Source of the DNA: Bacteroidia bacterium
Lineage (GTDB): Bacteria > Bacteroidota > Bacteroidia > Flavobacteriales > Flavobacteriaceae
NCBI GenBank assembly: GCA_030428865.1
Contig: JAUIEK010000002.1
Location: forward strand, 310,001-374,000
Direction of reading: 5' to 3'
DNA length: 64,000 nt
Positions within the stretch are counted from its first letter, which is position 1. Each line of letters opens with the position of its first letter. The translations under genes were made by a program, and so were the position numbers. The notes below the pieces were generated by a model. The model was not told the DNA's origin, did no database searches, and saw nothing but the letters and a program-made list of their open reading frames with translations. Shown one piece after another: positions 19,915 to 28,857 of the stretch.

Positions 19915-20295
19915 TTAGAATAACTGCTGAATCTTGGGAATGTATATAATACCAGCAACAACTAGTGAAATAATAGCTGCTAAACCTACTGCACCTGCAC
20001 TAACATCTTTTATTGAGCCAATTTTTTTATGATAATCTGGATGAATAAAATCAGCAATTTTCTCAATAGCTGTGTTTAATGATTCTGCTGTAATAACTAA
20101 ACCAATTACAATACATTGAGCAATCCATTCCATAGTACTCAAAGAAAAATACCAGCCAACAAGAGTGATAAAAATAGCAATGATCACTTGAACCTGAATA
20201 CTTTTTTCTGTTTTGATAAGGATTAATATACCTCTAAGGGAAAACAAAATACTTCTTAATCTATTTTTTATAAAACGCTCTTTAGGGTTTGCCAT
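19915..20295 (-). CDS. Diacylglycerol kinase family protein (DgkA-type)
   Basis: 126 residues with three membrane helices and the family signature: AESLNTAIEKIADFIHP, then KKIGSIKDVSAGAVGLAAI. Members phosphorylate diacylglycerol or undecaprenol at the inner membrane; the lipid used here cannot be read from sequence. It lies 39 bases upstream of ftsK in the same orientation and may be co-transcribed with it. Confidence 0.9.
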   Translation of the reverse strand: MANPKERFIKNRLRSILFSLRGILILIKTEKSIQVQVIIAIFITLVGWYFSLSTMEWIAQCIVIGLVITAESLNTAIEKIADFIHPDYHKKIGSIKDVSAGAVGLAAIISLVVAGIIYIPKIQQLF

Positions 20296-20403
20296 TTTTA
20301 AAAATTAGCGCTTAAAGTTAAAAATTTGTGATAGAAATATCTAAGCAGTTTTTAAGTAAACTCATTCTATAATGAATATCTTCGCAAGCAATTTAAAGAA
20401 GTT

Positions 20404-21792
20404 TTGAAAATTTCTAACTATACATCAGAATTTAAATATAACTGGAAGTTAGCAGCTCCAGTAATGCTAGGTATGTTAGGTCATACATTTGTGAGTTTTG
20501 TTGATAACGTGATGGTAGGACAATTAGGAACAGCTGAACTAGCAGCTGTTTCATTAGGAAACAGTTTTATGTTTATAGCGATGTCTTTAGGAATTGGATT
20601 TTCTACAGCCATTACGCCTCTTACAGCAGAAGCTGATGGAGCTAATAACTCCAAATTATCCAAATCATCTTTTAAACACGGACTATTTTTGTGTATTGTT
20701 CTTGGAATTTCGTTATTTCTATTAATTTTTTTCTCCAAACCTTTACTACAATTTATGGATCAACCTGAAGAGGTTGTTAAACTAGCTATCCCTTATTTAG
20801 ATTTAGTTGCATTTTCATTGATTCCACTAACTATTTTTCAAGCATTTAAACAATTTAGTGATGGTTTGTCTATGACAAAATATCCGATGTATGCAACAAT
20901 TTTAGGAAATGTAGTAAATATCGGATTGAACTATGTGCTCATTTTTGGGAAATTTGGATTTCCGGAATTGGGAATTGTAGGCGCTGCGTATGGAACTCTT
21001 GTTTCACGGTTTGTTATGGTGATTCATATATGGTGGCTGTTGGCAAGGAAAGAAAAGTCTAAAAAACTGGTTACTAATATTAAGATTTTTGTTTTAGATA
21101 AACTGATGTTAAAAAATATCCTAAAGTTAGGAACTCCAAGTGCTATGCAGATGTTTTTTGAAGTCGGAATTTTTACATCAGCAATCTGGTTGAGCGGTTT
21201 GTTAGGGAAGAATCCGCAAGCAGCCAATCAAATAGCACTTAATTTATCTTCAATGACATTTATGGTTGCTACAGGATTTAGTGTAGCAGCAATGATTCGC
21301 GTAGGAAATCAAAAAGGGTTACAAGATTTTAAAACATTAAGAAGAGTAGCTTTTTCAATTTTTTTATTTGCTGTTTTACTAGCAGTAGGATTTGGAATTC
21401 TATTTCTATTATTCAGAGCTGATCTTCCTAAATTATATGTTGATTTTAATGATGTTGAAAACTACGCAGATAATCTTGAAGTAGTTACAATAGCTACACA
21501 ATTACTGTTAGCTTCTGCTATTTTTCAGATTAGTGATAGTATTCAGGTAGTAGTTCTTGGAGCGCTTAGAGGACTTCAAGATGTAATGATTCCAACATTA
21601 ATTACATTTATTTCGTATTGGTTGATTGGTTTCCCTATATCTTGGTTTTTAGGAAAAGAAAACATGTATGGTAGTTTTGGAATATGGATAGGTTTGTTGG
21701 CAGGATTATCTGCTGCCGCAATTATGTTATACATACGTTTCAATTACTTAACTTTAAAACTTATTAAAATTAAATATGATGAATCTTCCTAA
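20404..21792 (+). CDS. MATE family efflux transporter
   Basis: 462-residue inner-membrane antiporter with about 12 helices in two homologous halves (repeat openings WKLAAPVMLGMLGHTFVSF and LKLGTPSAMQMFFEVGIFT). The motif VDNVMVGQLGTAELAAVSLG is typical of the MATE/NorM group. It probably exports cationic organic compounds using Na+ or H+. The start is TTG at 20404; no ATG or GTG lies in frame upstream before a break in similarity. It overlaps the next gene by 17 bases. Confidence 0.93.
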   Translation: MKISNYTSEFKYNWKLAAPVMLGMLGHTFVSFVDNVMVGQLGTAELAAVSLGNSFMFIAMSLGIGFSTAITPLTAEADGANNSKLSKSSFKHGLFLCIVLGISLFLLIFFSKPLLQFMDQPEEVVKLAIPYLDLVAFSLIPLTIFQAFKQFSDGLSMTKYPMYATILGNVVNIGLNYVLIFGKFGFPELGIVGAAYGTLVSRFVMVIHIWWLLARKEKSKKLVTNIKIFVLDKLMLKNILKLGTPSAMQMFFEVGIFTSAIWLSGLLGKNPQAANQIALNLSSMTFMVATGFSVAAMIRVGNQKGLQDFKTLRRVAFSIFLFAVLLAVGFGILFLLFRADLPKLYVDFNDVENYADNLEVVTIATQLLLASAIFQISDSIQVVVLGALRGLQDVMIPTLITFISYWLIGFPISWFLGKENMYGSFGIWIGLLAGLSAAAIMLYIRFNYLTLKLIKIKYDESS

Positions 21793-22003
21793 GTTTTTAT
21801 TGGCAGATAACAGCAATTATCCAGAAGATATATATGTTCTGCATACTGAATACCCAAGATTGTTAATCAATCTAAAAGATGATTCTGTCGAATTTTTTGA
21901 GGATATTGCTAATGAAAATGAAGATGATTTAGCAGAAGAAGTTTCTAACTTAATAGAAGCTGCTGGAAATTTTTATGATGAACAAGTAGGAGAGTATAAA
22001 TAA
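21776..22003 (+). CDS. Small acidic conserved protein
   Basis: 75 residues, strongly acidic, no membrane segment or signal (NLPKFLLADNSNYPEDIYVL, then LLINLKDDSVEFFEDIA). Its start lies 17 bases inside the MATE gene, implying coupled translation. Small proteins of this type recur in flavobacteria, but I can name no function. Confidence 0.7.
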   Translation: MMNLPKFLLADNSNYPEDIYVLHTEYPRLLINLKDDSVEFFEDIANENEDDLAEEVSNLIEAAGNFYDEQVGEYK

Positions 22004-22046
22004 CTGTTATATGCATGTAATTCCATACTACTTAATAACTGAAAAC

Positions 22047-22763
22047 ATGAACAGAATATTTCTTTTGATTTTATTACTTTTTTCAATAAATACAGTTGCT
22101 CAAGAATATGTATTCTTAAATGATCACTGCATTGTAAATAAGAATGTAGTAGCGATTAATTTTTTTCACATAACCTCTAAGGTTACAAAAGAAGATATTA
22201 AAGAAGGGGAAAAAATAGGTTCTATCCAAAAATTACCAGAATTTTACTCAAAGGTTTATCATAATCAAATTTTGGAATCTCAAGCTTTATATGAGCAAGG
22301 TGAATTTGAAAAAGCGGCAAATAAATTAAAAGTTGCTTATAAATATGAACCATCAAATTTTTTCATTGCTGAAAACTATGCAAGAGCATTATATAAAGTT
22401 GATGGTAAAAGATCAAAATCTTTTGAAGTTTATAAGAAGTTGGTTAATCAACTAGATTTACAACATAATGAACAATCAAATGAACTCACAATTGATATGT
22501 GGCACAGGGAGGTATATTGGAAGTTAGCTACGTTATATTTGGATATTCAAGATTACGAATCAGCAATTAAACTTTTAATAAAGTTCCAATTAAGCATTAC
22601 AAGCTTTATTGGTAAACCCATATATACACAAGTGTTGGAATATATGACTGAATGTACTTTTTATTTAAATGAATTTGAAATTTCTAAGAAATATGCTCAG
22701 AACACTTTAAAATATGACTCTGAGAATAGTTATATCAAAGAACTATTGAAAAAAATGAAATGA
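22047..22763 (+). CDS. Exported TPR-like protein
   Basis: 238 residues starting at ATG 22047 with signal peptide MNRIFLLILLLFSINTVAQ; an in-frame ATG at 22011 would put 12 extra residues before it. The body has helical repeats with TPR spacing (ESQALYEQGEFEKAANKLKV, NYARALYKVDGKRSKSFEVY, LATLYLDIQDYESAIKLLIK). It is probably a periplasmic or surface scaffold. The 43 bases before it contain CTGTTATATGCATG, similar to the junctions seen before inserted cassette-like genes in related genomes. It converges on mutS2 with an 8-base gap. Confidence 0.7.
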   Translation: MNRIFLLILLLFSINTVAQEYVFLNDHCIVNKNVVAINFFHITSKVTKEDIKEGEKIGSIQKLPEFYSKVYHNQILESQALYEQGEFEKAANKLKVAYKYEPSNFFIAENYARALYKVDGKRSKSFEVYKKLVNQLDLQHNEQSNELTIDMWHREVYWKLATLYLDIQDYESAIKLLIKFQLSITSFIGKPIYTQVLEYMTECTFYLNEFEISKKYAQNTLKYDSENSYIKELLKKMK

Positions 22764-22771
22764 AAAATCAA

Positions 22772-24982
22772 TTATACAAGACCATTTTTTTCTACTAACT
22801 CTAACTTTAATGTAGAGACTTCGGTAGTAAACATTCCGTAATTAATAAATGCTTTTTTCTTTTCTATCTTTTCGATAGTTCCCACTGCATTTCCATCTTC
22901 TAACCGAACTCTATCACCTACTTTAAAAATATATTCAGCTTTTGCTTTAGCAATTTTTTTAGCTTCTTCTTTTTTTTCTTTTCGAACTTCAACTACTTTT
23001 TCCAGTACTTCTTTTTCAGTTTGCTTAAGTGTTTGTTTTTGTAGCGCTACTTTTTTCTTTTCTTCTTTTTTTTGAGTTTTTGCTTTAGGCTTTTCCGGGT
23101 TTTTCTTTAGATGTTTTGTCTTTTCTGTTTGAACCCACTTTAGAAATTTAGCCGTAAGATCTTTTTTGTTATTAGTTTGAAGGTATGTATTTAAAAACTC
23201 ATTGACAGTTCTGCCTAAGGTAAGCATTCGTTGATTGTTGTCATATAAATCTTGAAAGCTCTCTAACTTTTCTTGAATTTTTTGCTCTTTACTTTGCAAG
23301 CTTTCTAATTGTTTTTGCTCTTTTGTTTGTTGTTTTTCTAAATCATCCGAAGTTTTTTGAAGCCTATTTCGTTCTTTTTGAAGCTTAGAAATTGTTTTGT
23401 CTAACCGTACTTTATCTCCTTCAACGCGTTTTTTCGCTTTATTAATCAAACTAAAAGGTATACCATTTTTTTGAGCTACCTCAAAGGTAAAGGAGCTACC
23501 GGCTTGCCCTATAAAAAGTTTGTATTTAGGTTCTAATGTTTTTTCATTAAATTGCATATTGGCATTAACCACATTGTCAAGTTCATCAGCGAGTACTTTT
23601 AAGTTAGCGTAATGTGTTGTTATAATTCCGAATGCTTTTTTTTGATAGAACTCTTCTAGAAATATTTCCGCTAAAGCACCTCCTAGTTCAGGATCACTAC
23701 CCGTACCGAATTCATCAATTAAGAAAAGTGTTTTACTGTTGCATTTCCTTAGGAAGTTTCGCATGTTTTTTAGACGGTAGCTGTATGTGCTTAATTGATT
23801 TTCAATTGATTGATTGTCTCCTATGTCAGTAAGAATAATATCAAACAAATAGGTTTCGCTTCGTTCATCAACAGGAATTAATAAGCCACTTTGAAGCATA
23901 ACCTGAAGCAAACCTACTGTTTTTAACGTGATACTTTTTCCACCTGCATTTGGACCTGAAATAACAATTATTTGCTGATTTGTATCTAGCTTAATGGTTT
24001 GAGGAATGGTTGGTAAATCTGCTTTTTGATTTTTTAACCAAAGAATAGGGTGATAAGCGTTCTTAAAAAGAACTCTTTTTTCTGAATTTATCTTAGGTAA
24101 CAGAGCTTTAATGTTATACGCATACTTAGCTTTGGAGCCCGTTACGTCTATATGTGTGAGAAAAACTAGATAGCTTTTTATAGTTGAAACATAAGGACGT
24201 ATCTTTTCACTTAATTCTCTTAAAATTCGTATAATCTCTTGCTTTTCTTCAAAAATTAAATTTTGAAGTTCTCTATGTAAAGTTAGTGTTGTTTGAGGAG
24301 CAATATAAACTATACTGCCAGATTTAGAAGAACCTAATAAGCTTCCTTTTACTTTTTTTCTATACATAGCCTGTACAGCAAGAACTCGTTGATTATCTAT
24401 TACAGTTTCTTTAATGTCATCTAAAAAACCGGCAGATTTCGCTTTTTCTAATGCTGATGTAAAACTTTGCCCTATTTTTCCTTGAACAGCTATTTTTTCT
24501 TTTCGAATCTCCTTTAAAATAGGAGAGGCGTTACTAACAATTTCACCATATGAGGTAATTATATTTTTGATTTGAATAATAATCTCTTTTTCAAAACTTA
24601 CTTGTTCACTCAACTCAAAAAGTGCAGGATAATATGTTTTGAATTTAGAAAAGAATTTTTTCTGTTCGCCAACAGTCTCGGTAATTGTAGCTATTTTTAG
24701 AAAAGATTTTGGTTCTAGGTAGCTATTTTCAATCGTTAGTTTTTTTAATGCATCGTAAATATTGTCAAATCCATGATTTGGAATTCTATTTTCATTTTCA
24801 AAAGAAGAAAGGTACTCGTTTACTCTGTTGAGTTCTTGTATCAGTGCTTGTTTTTCTTTAAAAGGATTAATTTGTAGAATAGTTTCTTTTCCTAAAGAAG
24901 ATATAGCATGTTCTGAAACTTGTTGTAAAACGGTACTAAATTCTAAATCTTGTAATACTTTTTCAGGAATATTCACTAGCAA
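22772..24982 (-). CDS. mutS2: MutS2-type ATPase lacking an Smr domain
   Basis: 736 residues: core/clamp helices (1-320), MutS ATPase domain with Walker A GPNAGGKSITLK (from 343), Walker B LFLIDEFGTGSDPELGGAL and the ITTHYANLK switch, then a long charged coiled coil (about 515-680) and a terminal KOW/SH3-like segment (FKVGDRVRLEDGNAVGTIEK). Classical MutS2 ends in an Smr nuclease domain, which is absent here. Such proteins act on recombination intermediates or collided ribosomes in other bacteria. The start could be TTG 24982 or GTG 24976. Confidence 0.9.
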   Translation of the reverse strand: MLVNIPEKVLQDLEFSTVLQQVSEHAISSLGKETILQINPFKEKQALIQELNRVNEYLSSFENENRIPNHGFDNIYDALKKLTIENSYLEPKSFLKIATITETVGEQKKFFSKFKTYYPALFELSEQVSFEKEIIIQIKNIITSYGEIVSNASPILKEIRKEKIAVQGKIGQSFTSALEKAKSAGFLDDIKETVIDNQRVLAVQAMYRKKVKGSLLGSSKSGSIVYIAPQTTLTLHRELQNLIFEEKQEIIRILRELSEKIRPYVSTIKSYLVFLTHIDVTGSKAKYAYNIKALLPKINSEKRVLFKNAYHPILWLKNQKADLPTIPQTIKLDTNQQIIVISGPNAGGKSITLKTVGLLQVMLQSGLLIPVDERSETYLFDIILTDIGDNQSIENQLSTYSYRLKNMRNFLRKCNSKTLFLIDEFGTGSDPELGGALAEIFLEEFYQKKAFGIITTHYANLKVLADELDNVVNANMQFNEKTLEPKYKLFIGQAGSSFTFEVAQKNGIPFSLINKAKKRVEGDKVRLDKTISKLQKERNRLQKTSDDLEKQQTKEQKQLESLQSKEQKIQEKLESFQDLYDNNQRMLTLGRTVNEFLNTYLQTNNKKDLTAKFLKWVQTEKTKHLKKNPEKPKAKTQKKEEKKKVALQKQTLKQTEKEVLEKVVEVRKEKKEEAKKIAKAKAEYIFKVGDRVRLEDGNAVGTIEKIEKKKAFINYGMFTTEVSTLKLELVEKNGLV

Positions 24983-24986
24983 AAGT

Positions 24987-24994
24987 TATCTTTG
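24987..24994 (+). promoter_or_regulatory. Bacteroidota -7 element for ung
   Basis: TATCTTTG, an exact TAnnTTTG match, 22 bases before the ung ATG and within the 34-base gap shared with the divergent mutS2 start. A T-rich TTTTTC about 23 bases upstream may serve as the -33 element. Confidence 0.55.
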
Positions 24995-25016
24995 GTTCGG
25001 CACAAAAATAGCAACT

Positions 25017-25682
25017 ATGCAAGTACAAATAGAAGAGAGTTGGAAAAAAATCTTACAATCTGAATTTGAAAAACAATATTTCTTAGACCTAGTTAATTTT
25101 GTAAAGCAGGAGTATCAACAAAATAGATGTTATCCTAGAGGGAAAGATATTTTTAATGCCTTTAATTATTGCCCTTTTTCTAAAGTAAAAGTTGTTATTA
25201 TTGGTCAAGATCCTTACCATGGACCTAAACAAGCAAATGGTTTATGTTTTTCTGTTCATAATAATGTTTCACATCCTCCGTCTTTAATTAACATATTTAA
25301 AGAATTAGAGTCAGATGTTGCTAAGCCATATCCTAAATCTGGTGATTTATCTTATTGGGCAGAACAAGGAGTTCTGTTACTCAACGCAACATTAACAGTT
25401 AGAGCTCATAAAGCAGGTAGTCATCAAGGAAAAGGGTGGGAGATTTTTACAGATGCTGTTATACAACAAATATCCTTACAAAAAGAAGATATTGTCTTTC
25501 TATTATGGGGTGGATTTGCCAAGAAAAAAGGCGCAAAAATTGACAAAACCAAACATCATATATTAACTTCTGGGCATCCTTCTCCTTTGAGTGCTAACAG
25601 AGGGTTTTGGTTTGGAAATAAACACTTTTCTCAAACCAACGATTTTTTGGTTCACAAAGGATTGGAACCAATTAACTGGTAA
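25017..25682 (+). CDS. ung: Uracil-DNA glycosylase
   Basis: Family 1 UDG that removes uracil from DNA. 221 residues from ATG 25017; the frame is open upstream to 24828, but that part lies inside mutS2. The water-activating loop is GQDPYHGPKQANGLCFSV (Asp65), the uracil-recognition strand is VLLLNATLTVR, and the Leu-intercalation loop is GHPSPLSANRGFW (His187). Ends 4 bases before the convergent glycosyltransferase gene. Confidence 0.97.
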   Translation: MQVQIEESWKKILQSEFEKQYFLDLVNFVKQEYQQNRCYPRGKDIFNAFNYCPFSKVKVVIIGQDPYHGPKQANGLCFSVHNNVSHPPSLINIFKELESDVAKPYPKSGDLSYWAEQGVLLLNATLTVRAHKAGSHQGKGWEIFTDAVIQQISLQKEDIVFLLWGGFAKKKGAKIDKTKHHILTSGHPSPLSANRGFWFGNKHFSQTNDFLVHKGLEPINW

Positions 25683-25686
25683 TTAT

Positions 25687-26718
25687 TTAAATATTTATAG
25701 AAGAACTCTCTGAGTGAATTACATCTTGAGAGTAAACATGCTTTTCAAAAATAGCATCTATAATATTTTCTGTTATGTTAGGATAATTAACAGCTACTTT
25801 TGTACCAGTTTCTAACCATTTTTTTATTATAGGTAATTGCTTTTTCTTAAGATTCTTAATAACTGTCACACCCATTTCCTCTAATGCTTTTGCATTGCAT
25901 TGTTGCTCAAACTGAGTTTTCATGGGAACGACCAAAAGTTTTTTTCTTAGAAACAAAGCCTCAGCAGGTGTTTCAAAACCAGCACCGCATAAAACACCTT
26001 TGCAGGAAACCAAGCTTTTAATGAACTTATCACTGTTTGCCGGAGTAACTAAAATATTGTTTATTAAGTAAGTTTCTTTACTGTGTTTAGAAAATACTTT
26101 CCAAGAAATATTTTTAAACCCTGATAGAATAGCGATTATCTTTTGATCACTATAAGCAGGTAAATAAACTGTATAGTGATTTTGATTAGTAGGAATCTCA
26201 GCCCTTATTTCATTTCTAATAACAGGAGTAAAAATGTAGTGATTATAATTTTGAAAGTGAAAACCATATTTTATTCGGGTAGGAGCATAGAGATATAAAA
26301 ATGTTTTGTCAAACCAATTTATGTTTTTAGGCTTTGGAGAGAATTTGTCTAATACTGCTGCTTGATGGCTTAACCCAATAGTACGAATTCCTCTAAACTT
26401 AGCAGCCCAAGCAGATACAGGTTCAAAATCATTGAGGATTAAATCATATTGTTTAATAGGAAGTTTTTTAATCTCTTTAAGAAAAGCCCAAGTATTCATT
26501 TCAGAGAAGGTTTTCCATAAATCAATTCCGCCATTTTTACCAAAAACAAAACCCATTCCATGCAATCTGTAGGTTACTTGAAAAGGTAATTCAGTGTTTC
26601 TATCTCCACCACTTACCAATACATCAACATCTCCTCTTTGCTTCAGAATAGGAATGATGTCTTTTGCTCTGCTAATGTGACCATTTCCTGTTCCTTGAAT
26701 TGCATATAATACTTTCAT
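25687..26718 (-). CDS. GT-B glycosyltransferase (MurG-like fold)
   Basis: 343 residues. The N-terminus MKVLYAIQGTGNGHISRAKD has the Gly-rich loop of GT-B enzymes; the C-terminal nucleotide-sugar site shows CKGVLCGAGFETPAEALFLR and PMKTQFEQQCNAKALEEMG. This is the layout of MurG and monogalactosyldiacylglycerol synthase. It shares an ATGA overlap with the upstream LpxH-like phosphatase, so the pair probably modifies an envelope glycolipid. The acceptor is unknown. Confidence 0.85.
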   Translation of the reverse strand: MKVLYAIQGTGNGHISRAKDIIPILKQRGDVDVLVSGGDRNTELPFQVTYRLHGMGFVFGKNGGIDLWKTFSEMNTWAFLKEIKKLPIKQYDLILNDFEPVSAWAAKFRGIRTIGLSHQAAVLDKFSPKPKNINWFDKTFLYLYAPTRIKYGFHFQNYNHYIFTPVIRNEIRAEIPTNQNHYTVYLPAYSDQKIIAILSGFKNISWKVFSKHSKETYLINNILVTPANSDKFIKSLVSCKGVLCGAGFETPAEALFLRKKLLVVPMKTQFEQQCNAKALEEMGVTVIKNLKKKQLPIIKKWLETGTKVAVNYPNITENIIDAIFEKHVYSQDVIHSESSSINI

Positions 26719-27605
26719 TTTCTCTTATTTTGAAAAGTCCCTAATTCAAATTCTGCTAATAAATCTTGAAAAAGATCTTTGTTTTTGCTTTCTGCTTTTA
26801 TTAACTCAGGATCAATTATTCCATAATCTAAATGTAAATTTTGAGCTATAGGATCTTTGCTATACTCATAAACATTCCATTGTTTTTTAGAATATTCGAG
26901 AGCAGTTAAGTTTTCAATCCAATCTCCTGAATTTAAATAAAGTACTTGTTCTTCTTTTTTGTTTCTGATAATTCTTTTTTGTGGTTGATGAATGTGTCCA
27001 CAAATAACATAATCATATTTATTATCAATTGCTATTTCGGCAGCTGTTTGCTCAAAATCATTGATAAATTTAATAGCACTTTTTACACTGTTTTTTACCC
27101 TTTTTGATAGAGATAAGCGACCAAACCCTAGTAAATTGCTACACCAATTAACAAATGTGTTTATAAGAATTAATAGATCATATCCTGCGCCACCAAGTTT
27201 TGCTAACCATTTAGAGTGTTGCATAGTAACATCAAACACGTCTCCATGAAAAACCCATGCTTTTTTACCATCAAGATCAAGAACTAGCTTATTTACGATT
27301 TCAAAAGATCCCAATCTAAATCCTTTAAATCTCCTAAGCATTTCGTCATGATTACCTGTTATGTAGTACACTTTAGTTCCTTTTGCTAATAGAGAAGTGA
27401 TATACTTAATCACTTTCATATGTGCTTTTGGAAAATATCGTTTATTAAATTGCCAGATGTCAATAATATCTCCGTTTAAGATTAAGGTCTTAGGATCAAT
27501 CGTCTTTAAATAATTAAGTAATTCTGTAGCTCTGCAACCAAAAGTGCCTAAGTGAATATCTGATATTACAGCAAGATCAAGCTTACGCTTTTTTATTTTT
27601 TTCAT
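26715..27605 (-). CDS. LpxH-like metallophosphoesterase (UDP-2,3-diacylglucosamine diphosphatase family)
   Basis: 296 residues of the calcineurin-like fold with all metal ligands visible: SDIHLG (Asp16, His18), NGDIID (Asp46), GNHDE (Asn85, His86), VFHGD and CGHIHQP. LpxH hydrolyses UDP-2,3-diacylglucosamine in lipid A synthesis, but this longer Bacteroidota form may act on a related lipid. It is translationally coupled by a 4-base overlap to the glycosyltransferase downstream. Confidence 0.85.
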   Translation of the reverse strand: MKKIKKRKLDLAVISDIHLGTFGCRATELLNYLKTIDPKTLILNGDIIDIWQFNKRYFPKAHMKVIKYITSLLAKGTKVYYITGNHDEMLRRFKGFRLGSFEIVNKLVLDLDGKKAWVFHGDVFDVTMQHSKWLAKLGGAGYDLLILINTFVNWCSNLLGFGRLSLSKRVKNSVKSAIKFINDFEQTAAEIAIDNKYDYVICGHIHQPQKRIIRNKKEEQVLYLNSGDWIENLTALEYSKKQWNVYEYSKDPIAQNLHLDYGIIDPELIKAESKNKDLFQDLLAEFELGTFQNKRK

Positions 27606-28002
27606 GATTTCTAGCTAAAGTTGATGGGTAAAAAGCTTCTTCAAAGAATTTGAAGTCTGCCAAGTTTTGATATAAAAATCTACTTTCTATGATTAGATAG
27701 AATGGTTTATTAAAAGTAGAGAAAGAGTGTTTTAACTAAGTAAAATGTAGGTAAAAAGAATGTGTGCTTAACTTTATTAAAATGTACTAAAAAGGTTAAG
27801 CAATTATAAAAAAGTTGTTAAAATTTTAGAAGGAATGCTATTCTGCAAATATCTCATTTTGCACTCATTCTTTTTGTAGATGATTCCTAAACCGCAGGGT
27901 TTAGACGTGCTTTTGCAAGAAGAAAAAACGAATAGAATTATAAAAATTAAAATAAATGACCAGTTTTTCATTGAAAATAAAGCTATACAGAAGAAATTAA
28001 AG
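27606..28002. other. 397-base gene-poor spacer with one doubtful 46-codon ORF
   Basis: AT-rich region between the divergent-facing ends of the LpxH-like gene start and the binding-protein gene stop. The only ORF of note is ATG 27880 to TAG 28020 on the plus strand (MIPKPQGLDVLLQEEKTNRI, then a basic tail), overlapping the binding-protein 3' end by 18 bases. It has a weak TATTCTGC upstream at 27840 and may be chance or a gene remnant. No RNA gene was recognised. Confidence 0.4.
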
Positions 28003-28857
28003 TTACATTTTTTCTATTAGTTTGTCAACTCTGATTGTGTTTTTTATAACGCCATATGAAACCAATTTTTCCTGAATACTATTAATAAGTTGATCTGAAA
28101 TAGGATTTCCTGTATTCCACGCTGTTTTATCCAACCATATCTGAATGTCTTCAATTTTTTGGCTATAACGCTTGGCTAATATTTGATCAATATTTTCAAT
28201 TTCTTTAAAATGAGCCGTTTTTTGATTGATAACTGTAAGAACATTTTTAATAGCTTCAGGATGCTTTTCTAAAATCTCATTCCTAACAGCAATTACAAAA
28301 CAAGGCCATGGAGTTGGGCAGTTGCCAACTCTTTTTACAACACCATTATCTACGTATGGTTTTGTAGTGAAGTGTTCCCACAAGAAATAATCGGAAGTGT
28401 TGTTTGTTAAAGATTCAATTCCGCCTTCTAAGTTTTGAACTTCTAAAAAATTGATATCGTCTGTACTCCAACCTAAATTTTTTGCATTGATAATAGCCAT
28501 TAAGTGAGAACCCGATCCAAATTTGCTAATAGCAGCCGTTTTATTTTTAAGGTCTTTAATAGTATGTATTGAAGAATTAATATTGCAGTGAATTCCCCAA
28601 AGTAAAGGCGAATCTACATAAGTCTGTACAATTTTAGATGGATTTCCTTCAACAATATCTTTTATAATTCCTTCTGTTAAAATAATGGCAATATCAATAG
28701 AGCCATCTCGTAAAGCAGCAGCCATTTGTCCGGTTCCTCCAGGAAAATCTTGCCATCTTAAATTGATATCAAAAGGTGTGTATTCTTTGTTTTTTAAAGT
28801 AAGATACCAAGGATAATTAAAATGCTCGGGTACACCACCAATTTTTAATTGAAGCAT
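28003..28857 (-). CDS. Signal-less periplasmic-binding-protein-fold protein
   Basis: 284 residues that look like an NMT1/THI5-type type 2 periplasmic-binding fold: KIGGVPEHFNYPWYLTLKNK, RWQDFPGGTGQMAAALRDGS, AIILTEGIIKDI, hinge strands, and FVIAVRNEILEKHPEAIKNV. There is no signal peptide or lipobox and no ABC permease or ATPase next to it, so it is probably cytoplasmic. Its start shares one base with the stop of the nucleoside phosphorylase (TAATG). An enzymatic or ligand-sensing role in nucleoside chemistry is my inference. Confidence 0.75.
   Translation of the reverse strand: MLQLKIGGVPEHFNYPWYLTLKNKEYTPFDINLRWQDFPGGTGQMAAALRDGSIDIAIILTEGIIKDIVEGNPSKIVQTYVDSPLLWGIHCNINSSIHTIKDLKNKTAAISKFGSGSHLMAIINAKNLGWSTDDINFLEVQNLEGGIESLTNNTSDYFLWEHFTTKPYVDNGVVKRVGNCPTPWPCFVIAVRNEILEKHPEAIKNVLTVINQKTAHFKEIENIDQILAKRYSQKIEDIQIWLDKTAWNTGNPISDQLINSIQEKLVSYGVIKNTIRVDKLIEKM

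Noticed and set aside
22004..22046. Cassette-type junction before the exported TPR gene
   Set aside because: CTGTTATATGCATG is suggestive but there is no palindrome after the gene, so insertion cannot be supported.
24828..25016. Extended N-terminus of uracil-DNA glycosylase
   Set aside because: The extra 63 residues lie antisense inside mutS2, are Cys/Ser-rich and do not resemble the family; the promoter element at 24987 lies inside them.
27679..27720. Hairpin TCTACTTT/AAAGTAGA as a terminator or small RNA
   Set aside because: The stem is interrupted by a large unpaired segment, has no U-tract and is AT-rich enough to arise by chance.
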